Below are positions 43,122 through 51,287 of a stretch of DNA of 64,000 nucleotides, piece by piece. The stretch is from Caproicibacter sp047833665 (GTDB lineage: Bacteria > Bacillota > Clostridia > Oscillospirales > Acutalibacteraceae). The notes beneath the pieces were generated by a model. The model saw only the letters and a list, made by a program, of their open reading frames with translations. It was not told the DNA's origin and ran no database searches. Position 1 is the stretch's first letter, and each line of letters begins with the position of its first letter. The position numbers and the translations under genes are program-made. The stretch lies in the NCBI GenBank assembly GCA_047833665.1, contig CP181261.1:930001-994000 (forward strand), in the 5' to 3' direction.

Positions 43122-43907
43122 ATGCAACAGAACATTCAGGCGGGAAAAAATGCAACCTCCAATGGAAATAACTCCTCAGAAGGGCCTTTCCTGTATGAGC
43201 TGAAAGAGTCCTTAATTACAGCGACGGAAAAAGAGTATTTTACGGCGATAAAAAATGCTTTGCCTGCAGGGTATTTTCTTCAACCGCAGGTTAATCTTGC
43301 AAGCATCATTTACAGAACAGATAATTTTAAATTCCAGAATGAGTTATACAGAAATATTGATGCTTGTGTTTTTGATGAAGCATATAAACCGATTATGCTG
43401 ATTGAAATTAATGACGATACGCACAATACTTTTTCCCGCAGGGAAAGGGACCAAAAGGTCAAGGCTATTTGTGAAGAAGCGGGAATTCCTCTCATCAGAT
43501 TTTGGACTTCTTATGGAATTAACCCGGAATACATAAATAAACGAATTGCAGAGGGCATTGAACAATCTAAACATCCGGTCAGAATTGCACACAGCAAAAA
43601 TAAAAGCCTCAAGGAGCAAAATGCTTCATCGAATGAGCAAAAATCCCAATCGGGTAAAAAAGAAGGGTGCTATATTGCTACTGCTGTATACGGGTCTTAT
43701 GATTGTCCGCAGGTAATGGTTTTACGTAGATTCCGTGATAATGTTTTAGCAACAAAATTCTTCGGCAGAGCATTTATTAAAATCTATTATTTGATAAGCC
43801 CTTGGCTTGTTGCACATTTTGCCGGTCAAGAATGGTTTAACGGCTTTTTTAGAAAAAGACTGGACAAACTGATATTATATTTAAAAGCAAAAGGTATTTC
43901 TCAGTAG
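43122..43907 (+). CDS. DUF2726 nuclease-like protein with a CFI-box C terminus
   Basis: The 261 residues have two parts. Residues about 20-150 match DUF2726, a restriction-endonuclease-like fold (YFLQPQVNLASIIYRTDN; RNIDACVFDEAYKPIMLIEI NDDTHN split around 90; RERDQKVKAICEEAGIPLIR). After a Ser/Lys/Gln-rich linker, GCYIATAVYGSYDCPQVMVL and RRFRDNVLATKFFGRAFIKI form a CFI-box domain with a hydrophobic stretch (IYYLISPWLVAHFAG) that may sit in the membrane. The pairing suggests a membrane-associated nucleic-acid-related function, but the role is unknown. GGGGATGG precedes the ATG. Confidence 0.75.
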   Translation: MQQNIQAGKNATSNGNNSSEGPFLYELKESLITATEKEYFTAIKNALPAGYFLQPQVNLASIIYRTDNFKFQNELYRNIDACVFDEAYKPIMLIEINDDTHNTFSRRERDQKVKAICEEAGIPLIRFWTSYGINPEYINKRIAEGIEQSKHPVRIAHSKNKSLKEQNASSNEQKSQSGKKEGCYIATAVYGSYDCPQVMVLRRFRDNVLATKFFGRAFIKIYYLISPWLVAHFAGQEWFNGFFRKRLDKLILYLKAKGISQ

Positions 43908-44257
43908 TACTTGATTTTATTTTTCTATACAGATATAAAATTAAGTGAAGGATGGGAAATCTCAGCAAGAACTAATTTTAACTAATTTTTGCAACAAGAG
44001 GGAACGCTTTATAAAACAAGCAGTTCATTTTGTTCAGGCAAAAAGCAGTATTAAGCGGCTTAAAATGCGTGCACGACTGCAGTACATATTGAAAAAATAC
44101 CTGTCTTAAGCGTGAACTAAAATATTGAACGAGTCTGCTTCCGGCACAAACTAATTTGAATTTATGCGCCGATATCACTTCTTGACAGATGCCTCCTGCC
44201 ATTTTCATTTATGTATGGGAACCGACAAACTAATAAAAATCCATTTTTTTCAAAGTC
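43908..44257. other. Intergenic stretch before the patatin-like gene
   Basis: No supported gene. A 76-codon minus-strand frame (43978-44208) lacks a ribosome binding site and any recognisable motif. Confidence 0.4.
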
Positions 44258-44286
44258 TTGTTTTCAATTGGGGATTATCATATAAT
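44258..44286 (+). promoter_or_regulatory. Promoter of the patatin-like gene
   Basis: TTGTTT (44258-44263), 17-nt spacer, TATAAT (44281-44286); AGGAGG follows at 44298-44303. Confidence 0.65.
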
Positions 44287-44307
44287 GAAAGAAAACTAGG
44301 AGGATGA

Positions 44308-45171
44308 ATGATCATGTCGACTGGTCTTGTGCTGGAAGGCGGCGGCATGCGGGGGTGGTACACCGCCGGTGTTTTAACCGTACTGACGGAAAATCACATA
44401 GAATTCCCCTGTGTTTACGGAATTTCTGCCGGAGCTTCTAATGCGCTGAGTTATATTAGCAAACAAAATTCCAGAGACTTTTGCCGCGAAATGATTCGGT
44501 ATTCTGCCGATGAGCGTTATATTAGCATCAAAAACCTGCAGAAAACCGGTTCGCTGTTTGGGTTTGATTTTATTTTTGGTGAAATGTTTCATTCCCTGCT
44601 TTCGTTTGACTACCAAACCTTTTTCAATTCTCCCACAGACCTGAAAGTCGGTGCGACGGATCTGAAAACCGGTCAAGCTGTTTTTTTTGATAAATCACAA
44701 TTAGATGAGGATATGACGGCAGTTCGTGCTTCTTGTTCGCTGCCCTTTATTTCGAATATTGTTTCCTACCGCGGATACGAGCTTTTGGATGGCGGGTGCA
44801 GTATGCCGATTCCAATTGAGCGGTCCATTTTTGACGGGAATGAGCGCAATGTTGTCATCCTGACACGTGACAAAACTTACAGGAAAAGATCTCGTCCTGA
44901 ATTTCCAAGAGCGGTTCTTCGTGTAAAATACGGTGACTATCCGCTCTTTGTCGATGCAATGATGAGACGACCTGAAGTCTATAACAACGAGCTTGATGTA
45001 TGCCGCAGGCAGGAAAAGAGCGGAAAAGCTTTTGTGATACGTCCAAGCAAACCGATTGTAGTCAGCCGGTACGAGAAAGATTTGGATAAACTAATGCAGC
45101 TCTATGAAATGGGAATTCGCGATTGTGAAAATTCGTTAGATGCTCTCAATCAGTTTTTAAAACAACAATAA
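44308..45171 (+). CDS. Patatin-like phospholipase
   Basis: This 287-residue Ser-Asp dyad lipase of the cytoplasmic YjjU-like type shows the oxyanion loop GGGMRGWYTAG, the nucleophile elbow GISAGASNA (G-x-S-x-G) and the catalytic Asp in ELLDGGCSMPIPIE. AGGAGG at 44298-44303 serves either the ATG at 44308 or the one at 44314. It is a single-gene unit with its own promoter, probably acting on lysophospholipids or acyl esters. The physiological substrate is unknown. Confidence 0.88.
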   Translation: MIMSTGLVLEGGGMRGWYTAGVLTVLTENHIEFPCVYGISAGASNALSYISKQNSRDFCREMIRYSADERYISIKNLQKTGSLFGFDFIFGEMFHSLLSFDYQTFFNSPTDLKVGATDLKTGQAVFFDKSQLDEDMTAVRASCSLPFISNIVSYRGYELLDGGCSMPIPIERSIFDGNERNVVILTRDKTYRKRSRPEFPRAVLRVKYGDYPLFVDAMMRRPEVYNNELDVCRRQEKSGKAFVIRPSKPIVVSRYEKDLDKLMQLYEMGIRDCENSLDALNQFLKQQ

Positions 45172-45234
45172 TGTAAAAAATTTACTCGAAAAAATCCGGT
45201 TTTACTGCACATAATAGATTCGGGGTGAAAATAT

Positions 45235-45414
45235 ATGGCGGATCAACTCCGGCGCCTGCTGGAAGCGGATCAAAACGCAAAAAAGTACTTCGAATCTCTT
45301 CCCCAGTACGCAAGGGAAGCTGTGAAGAAACATGCAGATGAAATCGAATCGGCAGCATCTATGAAACTTTTCGCAGAAACTTTTATGTCAGATGATTCCT
45401 TCCGGGGCGCTTGA
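45235..45414 (+). CDS. Small YFxSLP-family protein, copy A (59 aa)
   Basis: A 59-codon frame preceded by GGGGTGA encodes MADQLRRLLEADQNAKKYF, then ESLPQYAREAVKKHADEIES and an acidic-to-polar tail. The core YFESLPQYAREAV aligns with YFNSLPSEIQNRI of the next gene and YFLSLPEETQQQL at 53.8 kb. It is predicted helical and soluble, without a signal peptide. The stop overlaps the TTG of copy B (TTGA), so the two are translationally coupled. No described family is recognised. Confidence 0.65.
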   Translation: MADQLRRLLEADQNAKKYFESLPQYAREAVKKHADEIESAASMKLFAETFMSDDSFRGA

Positions 45415-45599
45415 ATCAGCGGACAGCGGAGGAGCTGGACATGGAAACCTATTATGAGAGTAATCCGGATCTTAGAGAGTATTTTAATTCCCTGCCAAGT
45501 GAAATTCAGAACCGGATTTTAAAATCCGGCGTTGAAATCTCGACCCTTGGGGAATTGATGAAAGTTGCAGAGCATTTTGAACAGATGAATAAGATATAA
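45411..45599 (+). CDS. Small YFxSLP-family protein, copy B (62 aa)
   Basis: The TTG start overlaps the previous stop by 4 nt; an ATG at 45441 is the alternative. The protein contains the core ESNPDLREYFNSLPSEIQNR, then ILKSGVEISTLGELMKVAEH. As in copy A, the SLP turn is followed by two helices, the second beginning after a Glu-Ile-Ser-like cap. The terminator follows directly. Function unknown; pairing of two paralogues suggests a hetero-oligomer (inference). Confidence 0.65.
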   Translation: MNQRTAEELDMETYYESNPDLREYFNSLPSEIQNRILKSGVEISTLGELMKVAEHFEQMNKI

Positions 45600-45601
45600 A
45601 T

Positions 45602-45640
45602 GTACTGCCCTGAGCGATGGCTGCTCAGGGCAGTATTTCT
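45602..45640 (+). terminator. Terminator after the small gene pair
   Basis: ACTGCCCTGAGC and GCTCAGGGCAGT form a 12-bp stem with a 7-nt loop, followed by ATTTCT. It overlaps a region that also ends the convergent FAH gene. Confidence 0.75.
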
Positions 45641-45707
45641 AAGCCGCTTTTCCATATTAACATCCGGCAGGAACTATTGCACGGGTGTTATTTTAGCCCC
45701 TGCCACA

Positions 45708-46565
45708 TCAAGCCATCACATTGATGAGGGTTCCGAGTTTTTCTATTGTCACCTGAACTTCGTCCCCAGCTTTAAGCCACTGCTGTTTTTCTTTTGGCAT
45801 ACCCAGAATGACGCCGGACGGCGTCCCGGTGAAAATGATATCCCCGGGCCGCAGAGTCATGAACTGAGAAATATAGCTGACAATGGTCGCACAGTCAAAA
45901 ATCATATTATGTGTGTTGGAAGACTGGCGAAGTTCGCCGTTAACGCGGCATTCAATCTGAAGAGATTGGGGATCTCCGACTTCATCCGCTGTTGTAATGC
46001 ACGGCCCTATGGGGGCGAATCCGTCGCAGGTTTTGCCTAGCAGCCATTGATGCGTGCGGAACTGAAGGTCACGTGCAGAAAGGTCGTTGCCGGGTGCATA
46101 GCCAAACACATACGAAAGAGCATTTTCTTTGGAAACACCGCGCGCTTCCCGGCCTATCACAATCACCAATTCCGCTTCGTAATCGAATTGCTCTGCGGAG
46201 GAGGGCAGAACAATTTTCTGCTTGTGCGCTGCAAGCGCATTATTATACTTGTTAAAAAGAACTGGGTACTTCGGGATTTCCATTTGTGTTTCAGATGTGT
46301 GGCTGATGTAATTTAGACCTACACATAAAATTTTCTCCGGTTTTGTTACGCACGGCAAAAAACGGACTTCTTCGTCAGAAACCGGCTGCACCCCGGAGTT
46401 AGCTAACTGCCGTAAATCCTTCAGAATTGCTTCACCGCCGGAAATAACCTCTTCCATTTTTGTCGGCACTTTGTGCTTTAAAGCATCTGTTGCGTCAATT
46501 AGACCCTCTTGCGTAAAAATTCCGATTCGCATTTCTCCGCCGCGGATAAATTGAACTAGTTTCAT
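45708..46565 (-). CDS. Fumarylacetoacetate hydrolase-family protein
   Basis: The 285 residues have an N-terminal FAH_N-like region and the C-terminal metal-dependent FAH fold: LCVGLNYISHTSE, the Glu-x-Glu ligands in FDYEAELVIVIGREARG, NDLSARDLQFRTHQWLLGKT, and IIFTGTPSGVILGMPKE. Typical members are 2-keto-acid hydratases, oxaloacetate decarboxylases or acylpyruvases. Which reaction applies here cannot be told. It is a single gene; AAGGATG precedes the ATG. Confidence 0.88.
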   Translation of the reverse strand: MKLVQFIRGGEMRIGIFTQEGLIDATDALKHKVPTKMEEVISGGEAILKDLRQLANSGVQPVSDEEVRFLPCVTKPEKILCVGLNYISHTSETQMEIPKYPVLFNKYNNALAAHKQKIVLPSSAEQFDYEAELVIVIGREARGVSKENALSYVFGYAPGNDLSARDLQFRTHQWLLGKTCDGFAPIGPCITTADEVGDPQSLQIECRVNGELRQSSNTHNMIFDCATIVSYISQFMTLRPGDIIFTGTPSGVILGMPKEKQQWLKAGDEVQVTIEKLGTLINVMA

Positions 46566-46822
46566 GCAGCCATCATCCTTTTCTATAACAATTTCCGCTG
46601 TCTAACGGTAATTTCGTATTAGTCAATTATAGCATTACAGCGCTGCGTGTTCAATTGGAAGCAATCGGATAGATCCCTTTGTATTTTTCGCATCTTATGC
46701 TATGATGAAAACAGTACAGAAAGTAAATGCATCGCATGTTTGCTTTTGTTTTTTGCTTTTGCAGCATTAAGACAAAATGCAAAGTCTGTCTTGTTTTATT
46801 TTTATTGTATAAATGGTTCAAT

Positions 46823-47884
46823 TGTAGGACTACAATACATATTGGACAGTTGAGAAAAAATAAAAACAGAAATGGACACATCGGTTAAAATAAAGCTACG
46901 CAAACCAAATCATACCGAAAGGAAGTGCCCATTTCTGCATGAATAGTGTAACACAAGACATGAAGTTTAGGCAATCCCTAATGATCTATGCTCAAAAGTA
47001 CGGTGTTAGCCGTGCGAGCCGAAAATACAACAAAAGCCGTTCCTTTATCTATTTCTGGATGGCCCGGTATGACGGTACATTAGAATCGTTGGCTTGCCGG
47101 TCTAGGAGGCCTCACAGTCATCCAAACCAGCATACACCTGCCGAGTTAAAGCTGATTCGCGACATGCGGCGCAGAAATCCCGACCTCGGTATGATTGAAC
47201 TATGGTCTCGGTTAAAAAAGCGGGGATACACACGATGTCCGGAAAGTCTGTTCCGTGTAATGCGCCGAATGGGAATGTTTCCAGAATCAAAACCAAAGAA
47301 AAAATATCAGCCAAAGCCATATGAGCAAATGACATATCCCGGAGAGCGCATTCAGATCGATGTAAAAGTTGTTCCAAAGCGCTGTATTGCCGACCCTGAG
47401 CTTCGGCTTTTCCAGTACACCGCTATTGATGAATTTTCTAGGCTGCGTTTTCTGGCAGCGTACCCTGAACAGAGTACTTACTCTTCTGCTGACTTTCTAA
47501 AACGAGCTGTCGAATGGTTTGCCCGGCGCGGCGTCCATGTGGAATGCGTTCAAACTGACAACGGTTTTGAATTCACCAACCGTTTTTCACCTTCCAAGAA
47601 ACATTTGCTGACGTTGTTTGAGGCCACTGCCGCTAAACTTCATATTCGGCACAAGTTAATTCGTCCTTATACCCCTAGGCACAACGGGAAAGTGGAACGC
47701 AGTCATCGCGAAGACCAAAAACGCTTTTATGACAAACACCATTTTTACTCTTTAGCGGACTTTGAAAACCAACTTTCCATCTACTTAAGACGCTCTAATA
47801 ATATGCCGATGCGTCCTCTTCATTGGTTGTCTCCTTCTGAATTTTTGCATTCCCATACTGTCCAATATGTTTGACAAACCTACA
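46823..47884 (+). mobile_element. IS481-like insertion sequence, copy 2 (1062 bp)
   Basis: The same ends (TGTAGG...CCTACA) and terminal repeats as copy 1, one base shorter in the left leader. The flanks carry an identical 26-bp duplication at 46797-46822 and 47885-47910. It has landed 4 bp upstream of the -35 box of the polyamine operon, pushing away everything upstream. Confidence 0.93.
46939..47874 (+). CDS. IS481-family transposase, copy 2
   Basis: This is an intact 311-residue DDE transposase, the same length as copy 1 with only a few substitutions and several silent changes. All three catalytic residues are kept (IQIDVKVVPKR, VQTDNGFEF, NGKVERSHRED). The small divergence shows that both copies are recent but not freshly duplicated. 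Confidence 0.9.
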   Translation: MNSVTQDMKFRQSLMIYAQKYGVSRASRKYNKSRSFIYFWMARYDGTLESLACRSRRPHSHPNQHTPAELKLIRDMRRRNPDLGMIELWSRLKKRGYTRCPESLFRVMRRMGMFPESKPKKKYQPKPYEQMTYPGERIQIDVKVVPKRCIADPELRLFQYTAIDEFSRLRFLAAYPEQSTYSSADFLKRAVEWFARRGVHVECVQTDNGFEFTNRFSPSKKHLLTLFEATAAKLHIRHKLIRPYTPRHNGKVERSHREDQKRFYDKHHFYSLADFENQLSIYLRRSNNMPMRPLHWLSPSEFLHSHTVQYV

Positions 47885-47914
47885 TATTTTTATTGTATAA
47901 ATGGTTCAATCCCC

Positions 47915-47942
47915 TTGACTAATAATGATTTCTGTATATAAT
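47915..47942 (+). promoter_or_regulatory. Promoter of the polyamine operon
   Basis: TTGACT (47915-47920), 16-nt spacer, TATAAT (47937-47942). The predicted leader before speD is about 160 nt. Confidence 0.75.
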
Positions 47943-47980
47943 ATATATTGATTTTTTACAGAGCATTCATCAAGAAAGAG

Positions 47981-48082
47981 ATGAAAATCGGAGGATGGCG
48001 AAGAAATTCGGGATTAACTTATGATATTTATAAGAATTTCATGATTTATCCTCGTTTTTTTGGAAATTCGTCATTAAAATAA
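47981..48082 (+). CDS. Candidate leader peptide (33 aa) of the polyamine operon
   Basis: A 33-codon frame in the leader, MKIGGWRRNSGLTYDIYKNF then MIYPRFFGNSSLK, ends 26 nt before speD. It lies over the whole terminator-like hairpin. The upstream AAGAAAGAG is a weak and close ribosome binding site, so translation is uncertain. If real, it would be a regulatory upstream ORF. Confidence 0.4.
   Translation: MKIGGWRRNSGLTYDIYKNFMIYPRFFGNSSLK
47991..48061 (+). promoter_or_regulatory. Attenuator-like hairpin in the speD leader
   Basis: Nested pairing: GAGGAT (47991-47996) with ATCCTC (48048-48053), GAAATTC (48003-48009) with GAATTTC (48034-48040), and CTTAT (48018-48022) with ATAAG (48030-48034, sharing one base), followed by G and seven T (48055-48061). 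It resembles an intrinsic terminator placed between promoter and first gene. Confidence 0.6.
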
Positions 48083-48108
48083 TAAAATATATTCTGGGGA
48101 AAGGTCGG

Positions 48109-48948
48109 GTGTTACGGTTGGAAAACAAGCTGAAACTTTACGGTTTCAACAACCTTACCAAATCGCTCAGCTTTAATATTTATGATGTTTGTTATGCGAA
48201 AAGTGCGCGTGAGCAGCGTGATTATATTGCGTATATTGATGAACAGTACAATTCGGAGCGCCTGACCGATATTCTTTATCATGTAACGGAAATGATCGGC
48301 GCGCAAGTTCTGAATGTAAGTAAGCAGGATTACGATCCGCAGGGAGCAAGTGTGGCGTTTCTCATTGCAGAACAGGAGTTTCCGCCGGATCAGATTGATA
48401 CTTCCTGCAATCTTGGCAGCGGTGTGCTTCGCGGTTCCGGAAACGAAGTCCTTGCGCATCTGGACAAAAGCCATGTGACAGTTCATACCTATCCGGAATA
48501 TCATCCGGACAACGCCATTGCAACGTTCCGCGTGGACATTGATATTTCCACTTGTGGAGAGATTTCTCCGCTGAATACGCTCAATTACCTAATTGGCAGC
48601 TTTGATTCGGATATCATCACTGCTGACTACCGCGTCCGCGGATTTACACGCGATGTCAGCGGCAAAAAATTGTTCATAGACCATAATATTACGTCTATAC
48701 AGGATTATATAGATCCAAAAACTCTTTTGAAATACGATGCGATTGACGTTAATGTGTACCAAGCAAATCTCTTCCACACCAAATTGCTGATTAAAGATAT
48801 TGACCTTCAAAATTATCTGTTCAACACGGATGTGTATGAACTTCCGCCCAAACAGCGTCTTGCCATCACGCAGAGTTTGCGCCGGGAAATGATTGAAATT
48901 TTCAGCGGCACAAACGTTTTTGAAGCGCCGGAAGGAGCGGAGAATTGA
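48109..48948 (+). CDS. speD: S-adenosylmethionine decarboxylase proenzyme, E. coli type
   Basis: Makes decarboxylated AdoMet, the aminopropyl donor. The 279-residue proenzyme carries the self-cleavage site in LAHLDKSHVTVHTYPEYHPD (cut before the Ser, which becomes the pyruvoyl group). The length and N-terminal extension match the long E. coli-type class rather than the short Bacillus type. A GTG start is used with GGGGAAAGG upstream. Its stop overlaps the TTG of the next gene, so the two are coupled. Confidence 0.92.
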   Translation: MLRLENKLKLYGFNNLTKSLSFNIYDVCYAKSAREQRDYIAYIDEQYNSERLTDILYHVTEMIGAQVLNVSKQDYDPQGASVAFLIAEQEFPPDQIDTSCNLGSGVLRGSGNEVLAHLDKSHVTVHTYPEYHPDNAIATFRVDIDISTCGEISPLNTLNYLIGSFDSDIITADYRVRGFTRDVSGKKLFIDHNITSIQDYIDPKTLLKYDAIDVNVYQANLFHTKLLIKDIDLQNYLFNTDVYELPPKQRLAITQSLRREMIEIFSGTNVFEAPEGAEN

Positions 48949-50393
48949 ACGGGCAGGAGCGTGCCCCCCTGCTGGAGGCGCTGAATCAATTTAAAGATAT
49001 GCGCATTGTGCCGTTTGACGTTCCGGGGCACAAGCGCGGCAGAGGAAATCCGGAACTGACCGAGTTTCTTGGCGAAAAATGTCTAAGGGTCGATGTAAAC
49101 TCCATGAAACCTTTGGACAACCTTTGCCATCCTTCGTCAGTTATACGGGAAGCGGAGGAACTTGCCGCCGAAGCGTTTGGGGCACACCATGCCTTCTTTA
49201 TGGTCAATGGAACTACATCCGCGGTACAGAGCATGGTGATGAGCGCCTGCAAAAAAGGCGAGAAAATTATTATGCCGAGAAATGTCCACCGCAGTGCAAT
49301 TAGCGCGCTGATTCTGTGCGGTGCTGTTCCTGTTTATGTCAATCCCGGTATCAATACGCGCCTAGGCATTGCCCTCGGAATGTCTCTTTCGGATGTAAGG
49401 CGTGCCATAAAAGAAAATCCGGATGCAAAAGCCGTCTTTGTCAACAACCCAACATATTACGGCGTCTGCTCTGACTTAAAATCCATTGTGGAGCTGGCGC
49501 ACAAACACCATATGCTTGTGCTGGCGGACGAGGCGCACGGCACGCATTTTTATTTTGGCGAGGGACTGCCTGTTTCTGCCATGGCAGCCGGGGCCGATAT
49601 GGCGGCCGTGAGCATGCATAAATCCGGCGGCTCTTTGACCCAAAGTTCCCTCCTGCTGACCGGACCGAATGTGGATGCAAGCTATGTGGATCAGATTATC
49701 AATTTAACGCAAACAACCAGCGCCTCGTACCTTTTGATGTCTTCTTTGGATATTTCACGGCGCAATCTTGCTCTGCGCGGAAAGGAAATGTTCCGCCGTG
49801 TTGTCACCATGGCAGAATATGCCCGTGCTGAAATTAACCGCATCGGTGGTTATGATGCGTTTTCACGCGAGTTGATTAACGGCGATACTGTTTACGATTT
49901 CGACGTTACCAAATTGTCTGTCCATACACTGGAAATCGGGCTGGCGGGCATTGAGGTTTACGATTTGCTCCGCGATGAGTACGACATACAGATTGAATTC
50001 GGGGATATAGGCAATATTCTTGCCTATATGTCCATGGGAGACCGTGCGCTCGATTTGGAACGTTTGGTTGCGGCGTTGTCCGAGATTAAACGCCGATATG
50101 AGCGGGATAAAACCGGTATGCTCACGCAGGAATATATTTCTCCGCAGGTAATGGAAACGCCGCAGCGGGCTTTCTATGCAGATAAAGAACCGGTACCGGT
50201 TCAAAACAGTGCGGGACGCATCAGTGGAGAATCCGTTATGTGCTATCCGCCCGGAATTCCCGTTGTTGCGCCGGGGGAACGCATTACGCCGGAAATTGTG
50301 GAGTACATTTTGTATGCGGCCGATAAAGGCGCCATGCTGACCGGTATGAAGGATACCAGCTTGGAAACAATTCAGGTTCTTAAGGAGAATTAA
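48945..50393 (+). CDS. speA: Orn/Lys/Arg decarboxylase family, probable arginine decarboxylase
   Basis: This 482-residue fold-I PLP enzyme has the cofactor Lys in AVSMHKSGGSLTQSS, the preceding LADEAHGTHFYFGEG and the N-terminal FDVPGHKRGRGNPELTEFLG. It is the short Bacillus SpeA/YaaO-like form. It overlaps speD by 4 nt (TTG start, GGAG upstream). By synteny with Firmicute polyamine clusters it is most likely arginine decarboxylase; lysine or ornithine decarboxylation cannot be excluded by sequence. No agmatinase follows in this operon. Confidence 0.85.
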   Translation: MNGQERAPLLEALNQFKDMRIVPFDVPGHKRGRGNPELTEFLGEKCLRVDVNSMKPLDNLCHPSSVIREAEELAAEAFGAHHAFFMVNGTTSAVQSMVMSACKKGEKIIMPRNVHRSAISALILCGAVPVYVNPGINTRLGIALGMSLSDVRRAIKENPDAKAVFVNNPTYYGVCSDLKSIVELAHKHHMLVLADEAHGTHFYFGEGLPVSAMAAGADMAAVSMHKSGGSLTQSSLLLTGPNVDASYVDQIINLTQTTSASYLLMSSLDISRRNLALRGKEMFRRVVTMAEYARAEINRIGGYDAFSRELINGDTVYDFDVTKLSVHTLEIGLAGIEVYDLLRDEYDIQIEFGDIGNILAYMSMGDRALDLERLVAALSEIKRRYERDKTGMLTQEYISPQVMETPQRAFYADKEPVPVQNSAGRISGESVMCYPPGIPVVAPGERITPEIVEYILYAADKGAMLTGMKDTSLETIQVLKEN

Positions 50394-50396
50394 AGA

Positions 50397-51263
50397 ATGG
50401 AACTGTGGTTTACAGAAAAGCATACACAAAACGTTAATTTTTCCATCAAAGTGGACCGGCAGCTTTATAGCGGCCAAAGTGAGTTTCAGCGCATAGATAT
50501 CTTTGAGTCCCAAGAGTTTGGGCGTTTTTTGACGCTGGACGGCTTTGTGATGCTGACGGAAAAGGATGAGTTTATTTATCATGAGATGATTGTTCATGTA
50601 CCGATGGCTGTAAACCCGGACGCGAAGCGGGTGTTGGTCATTGGCGGCGGTGACGGCGGCGCAGTACGCGAGCTGACACGGTACCCGGGCATTGAACAAA
50701 TTGATTTGGTTGAGATTGATAAGCAGGTTGTAGAGGCCTGCAAAACCTATCTTCCGCAGACCGCGTGCAAGCTCAGCGACCCGCGGGTCCGCATTTTTTA
50801 TGAGGACGGGCTGCGCTTTGTACGCGATAAGAGAAATGCATACGATTTGATTGTGGTGGATTCCACCGATCCGTTCGGACCGGGAGAGGGCTTGTTCACC
50901 AAAGAATTTTACGGGAATTGCTATAATGCGCTTTCTGAAAACGGTATTTTGGTCAATCAGCAGGAAAGCCCGTTTTATCGCAGCGACGCAATTGCCATGC
51001 AGCGGGCTCACCAGCGCATTGTTCAGTCGTTTCCAATCAGCCGCGTCTATCAGGCGCATATTCCAACATATTCTTCCGGCCACTGGCTGTTTGGCTTTGC
51101 TTCTAAAAAATTTCGGCCGGTAGAAGATTTAAAGGCACAGCAGTGGAATGATTTAGGCCTTGAGACCCGATACTATAATACAAAGCTGCATGTCGGTGCG
51201 TTTGCTCTGCCGACTTATGTGAATGATCTGCTTGAAAAAGTGGAACCGTTGCAGGATGATTGA
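50397..51263 (+). CDS. speE: Spermidine synthase (polyamine aminopropyltransferase)
   Basis: This 288-residue enzyme transfers the aminopropyl group from decarboxylated AdoMet to a diamine. Motifs: the N-terminal strand LWFTEKHTQNVNFSIKVDRQ, LDGFVMLTEKDEFIYHEM, the AdoMet loop VLVIGGGDGGAVRELTRYPG, and VVDSTDPFGPGEGLFTKEFY with catalytic Asp residues. AAGGAG lies before the ATG, 3 nt after the speA stop. Substrate choice (putrescine or agmatine) cannot be read directly. Confidence 0.94.
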   Translation: MELWFTEKHTQNVNFSIKVDRQLYSGQSEFQRIDIFESQEFGRFLTLDGFVMLTEKDEFIYHEMIVHVPMAVNPDAKRVLVIGGGDGGAVRELTRYPGIEQIDLVEIDKQVVEACKTYLPQTACKLSDPRVRIFYEDGLRFVRDKRNAYDLIVVDSTDPFGPGEGLFTKEFYGNCYNALSENGILVNQQESPFYRSDAIAMQRAHQRIVQSFPISRVYQAHIPTYSSGHWLFGFASKKFRPVEDLKAQQWNDLGLETRYYNTKLHVGAFALPTYVNDLLEKVEPLQDD

Positions 51264-51287
51264 TACGATAAAAGGAGGTAATTCGGA

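Noticed and set aside
43978..44208. 76-codon minus-strand frame
   Set aside because: No ribosome binding site or recognisable feature; it lies in an AT-rich promoter region.
49863..51083. Long minus-strand open frame of 406 codons
   Set aside because: It lies antisense to speA and speE, which have full catalytic motifs. It has no ribosome binding site or family features, so it is a shadow of GC-biased coding sequence.
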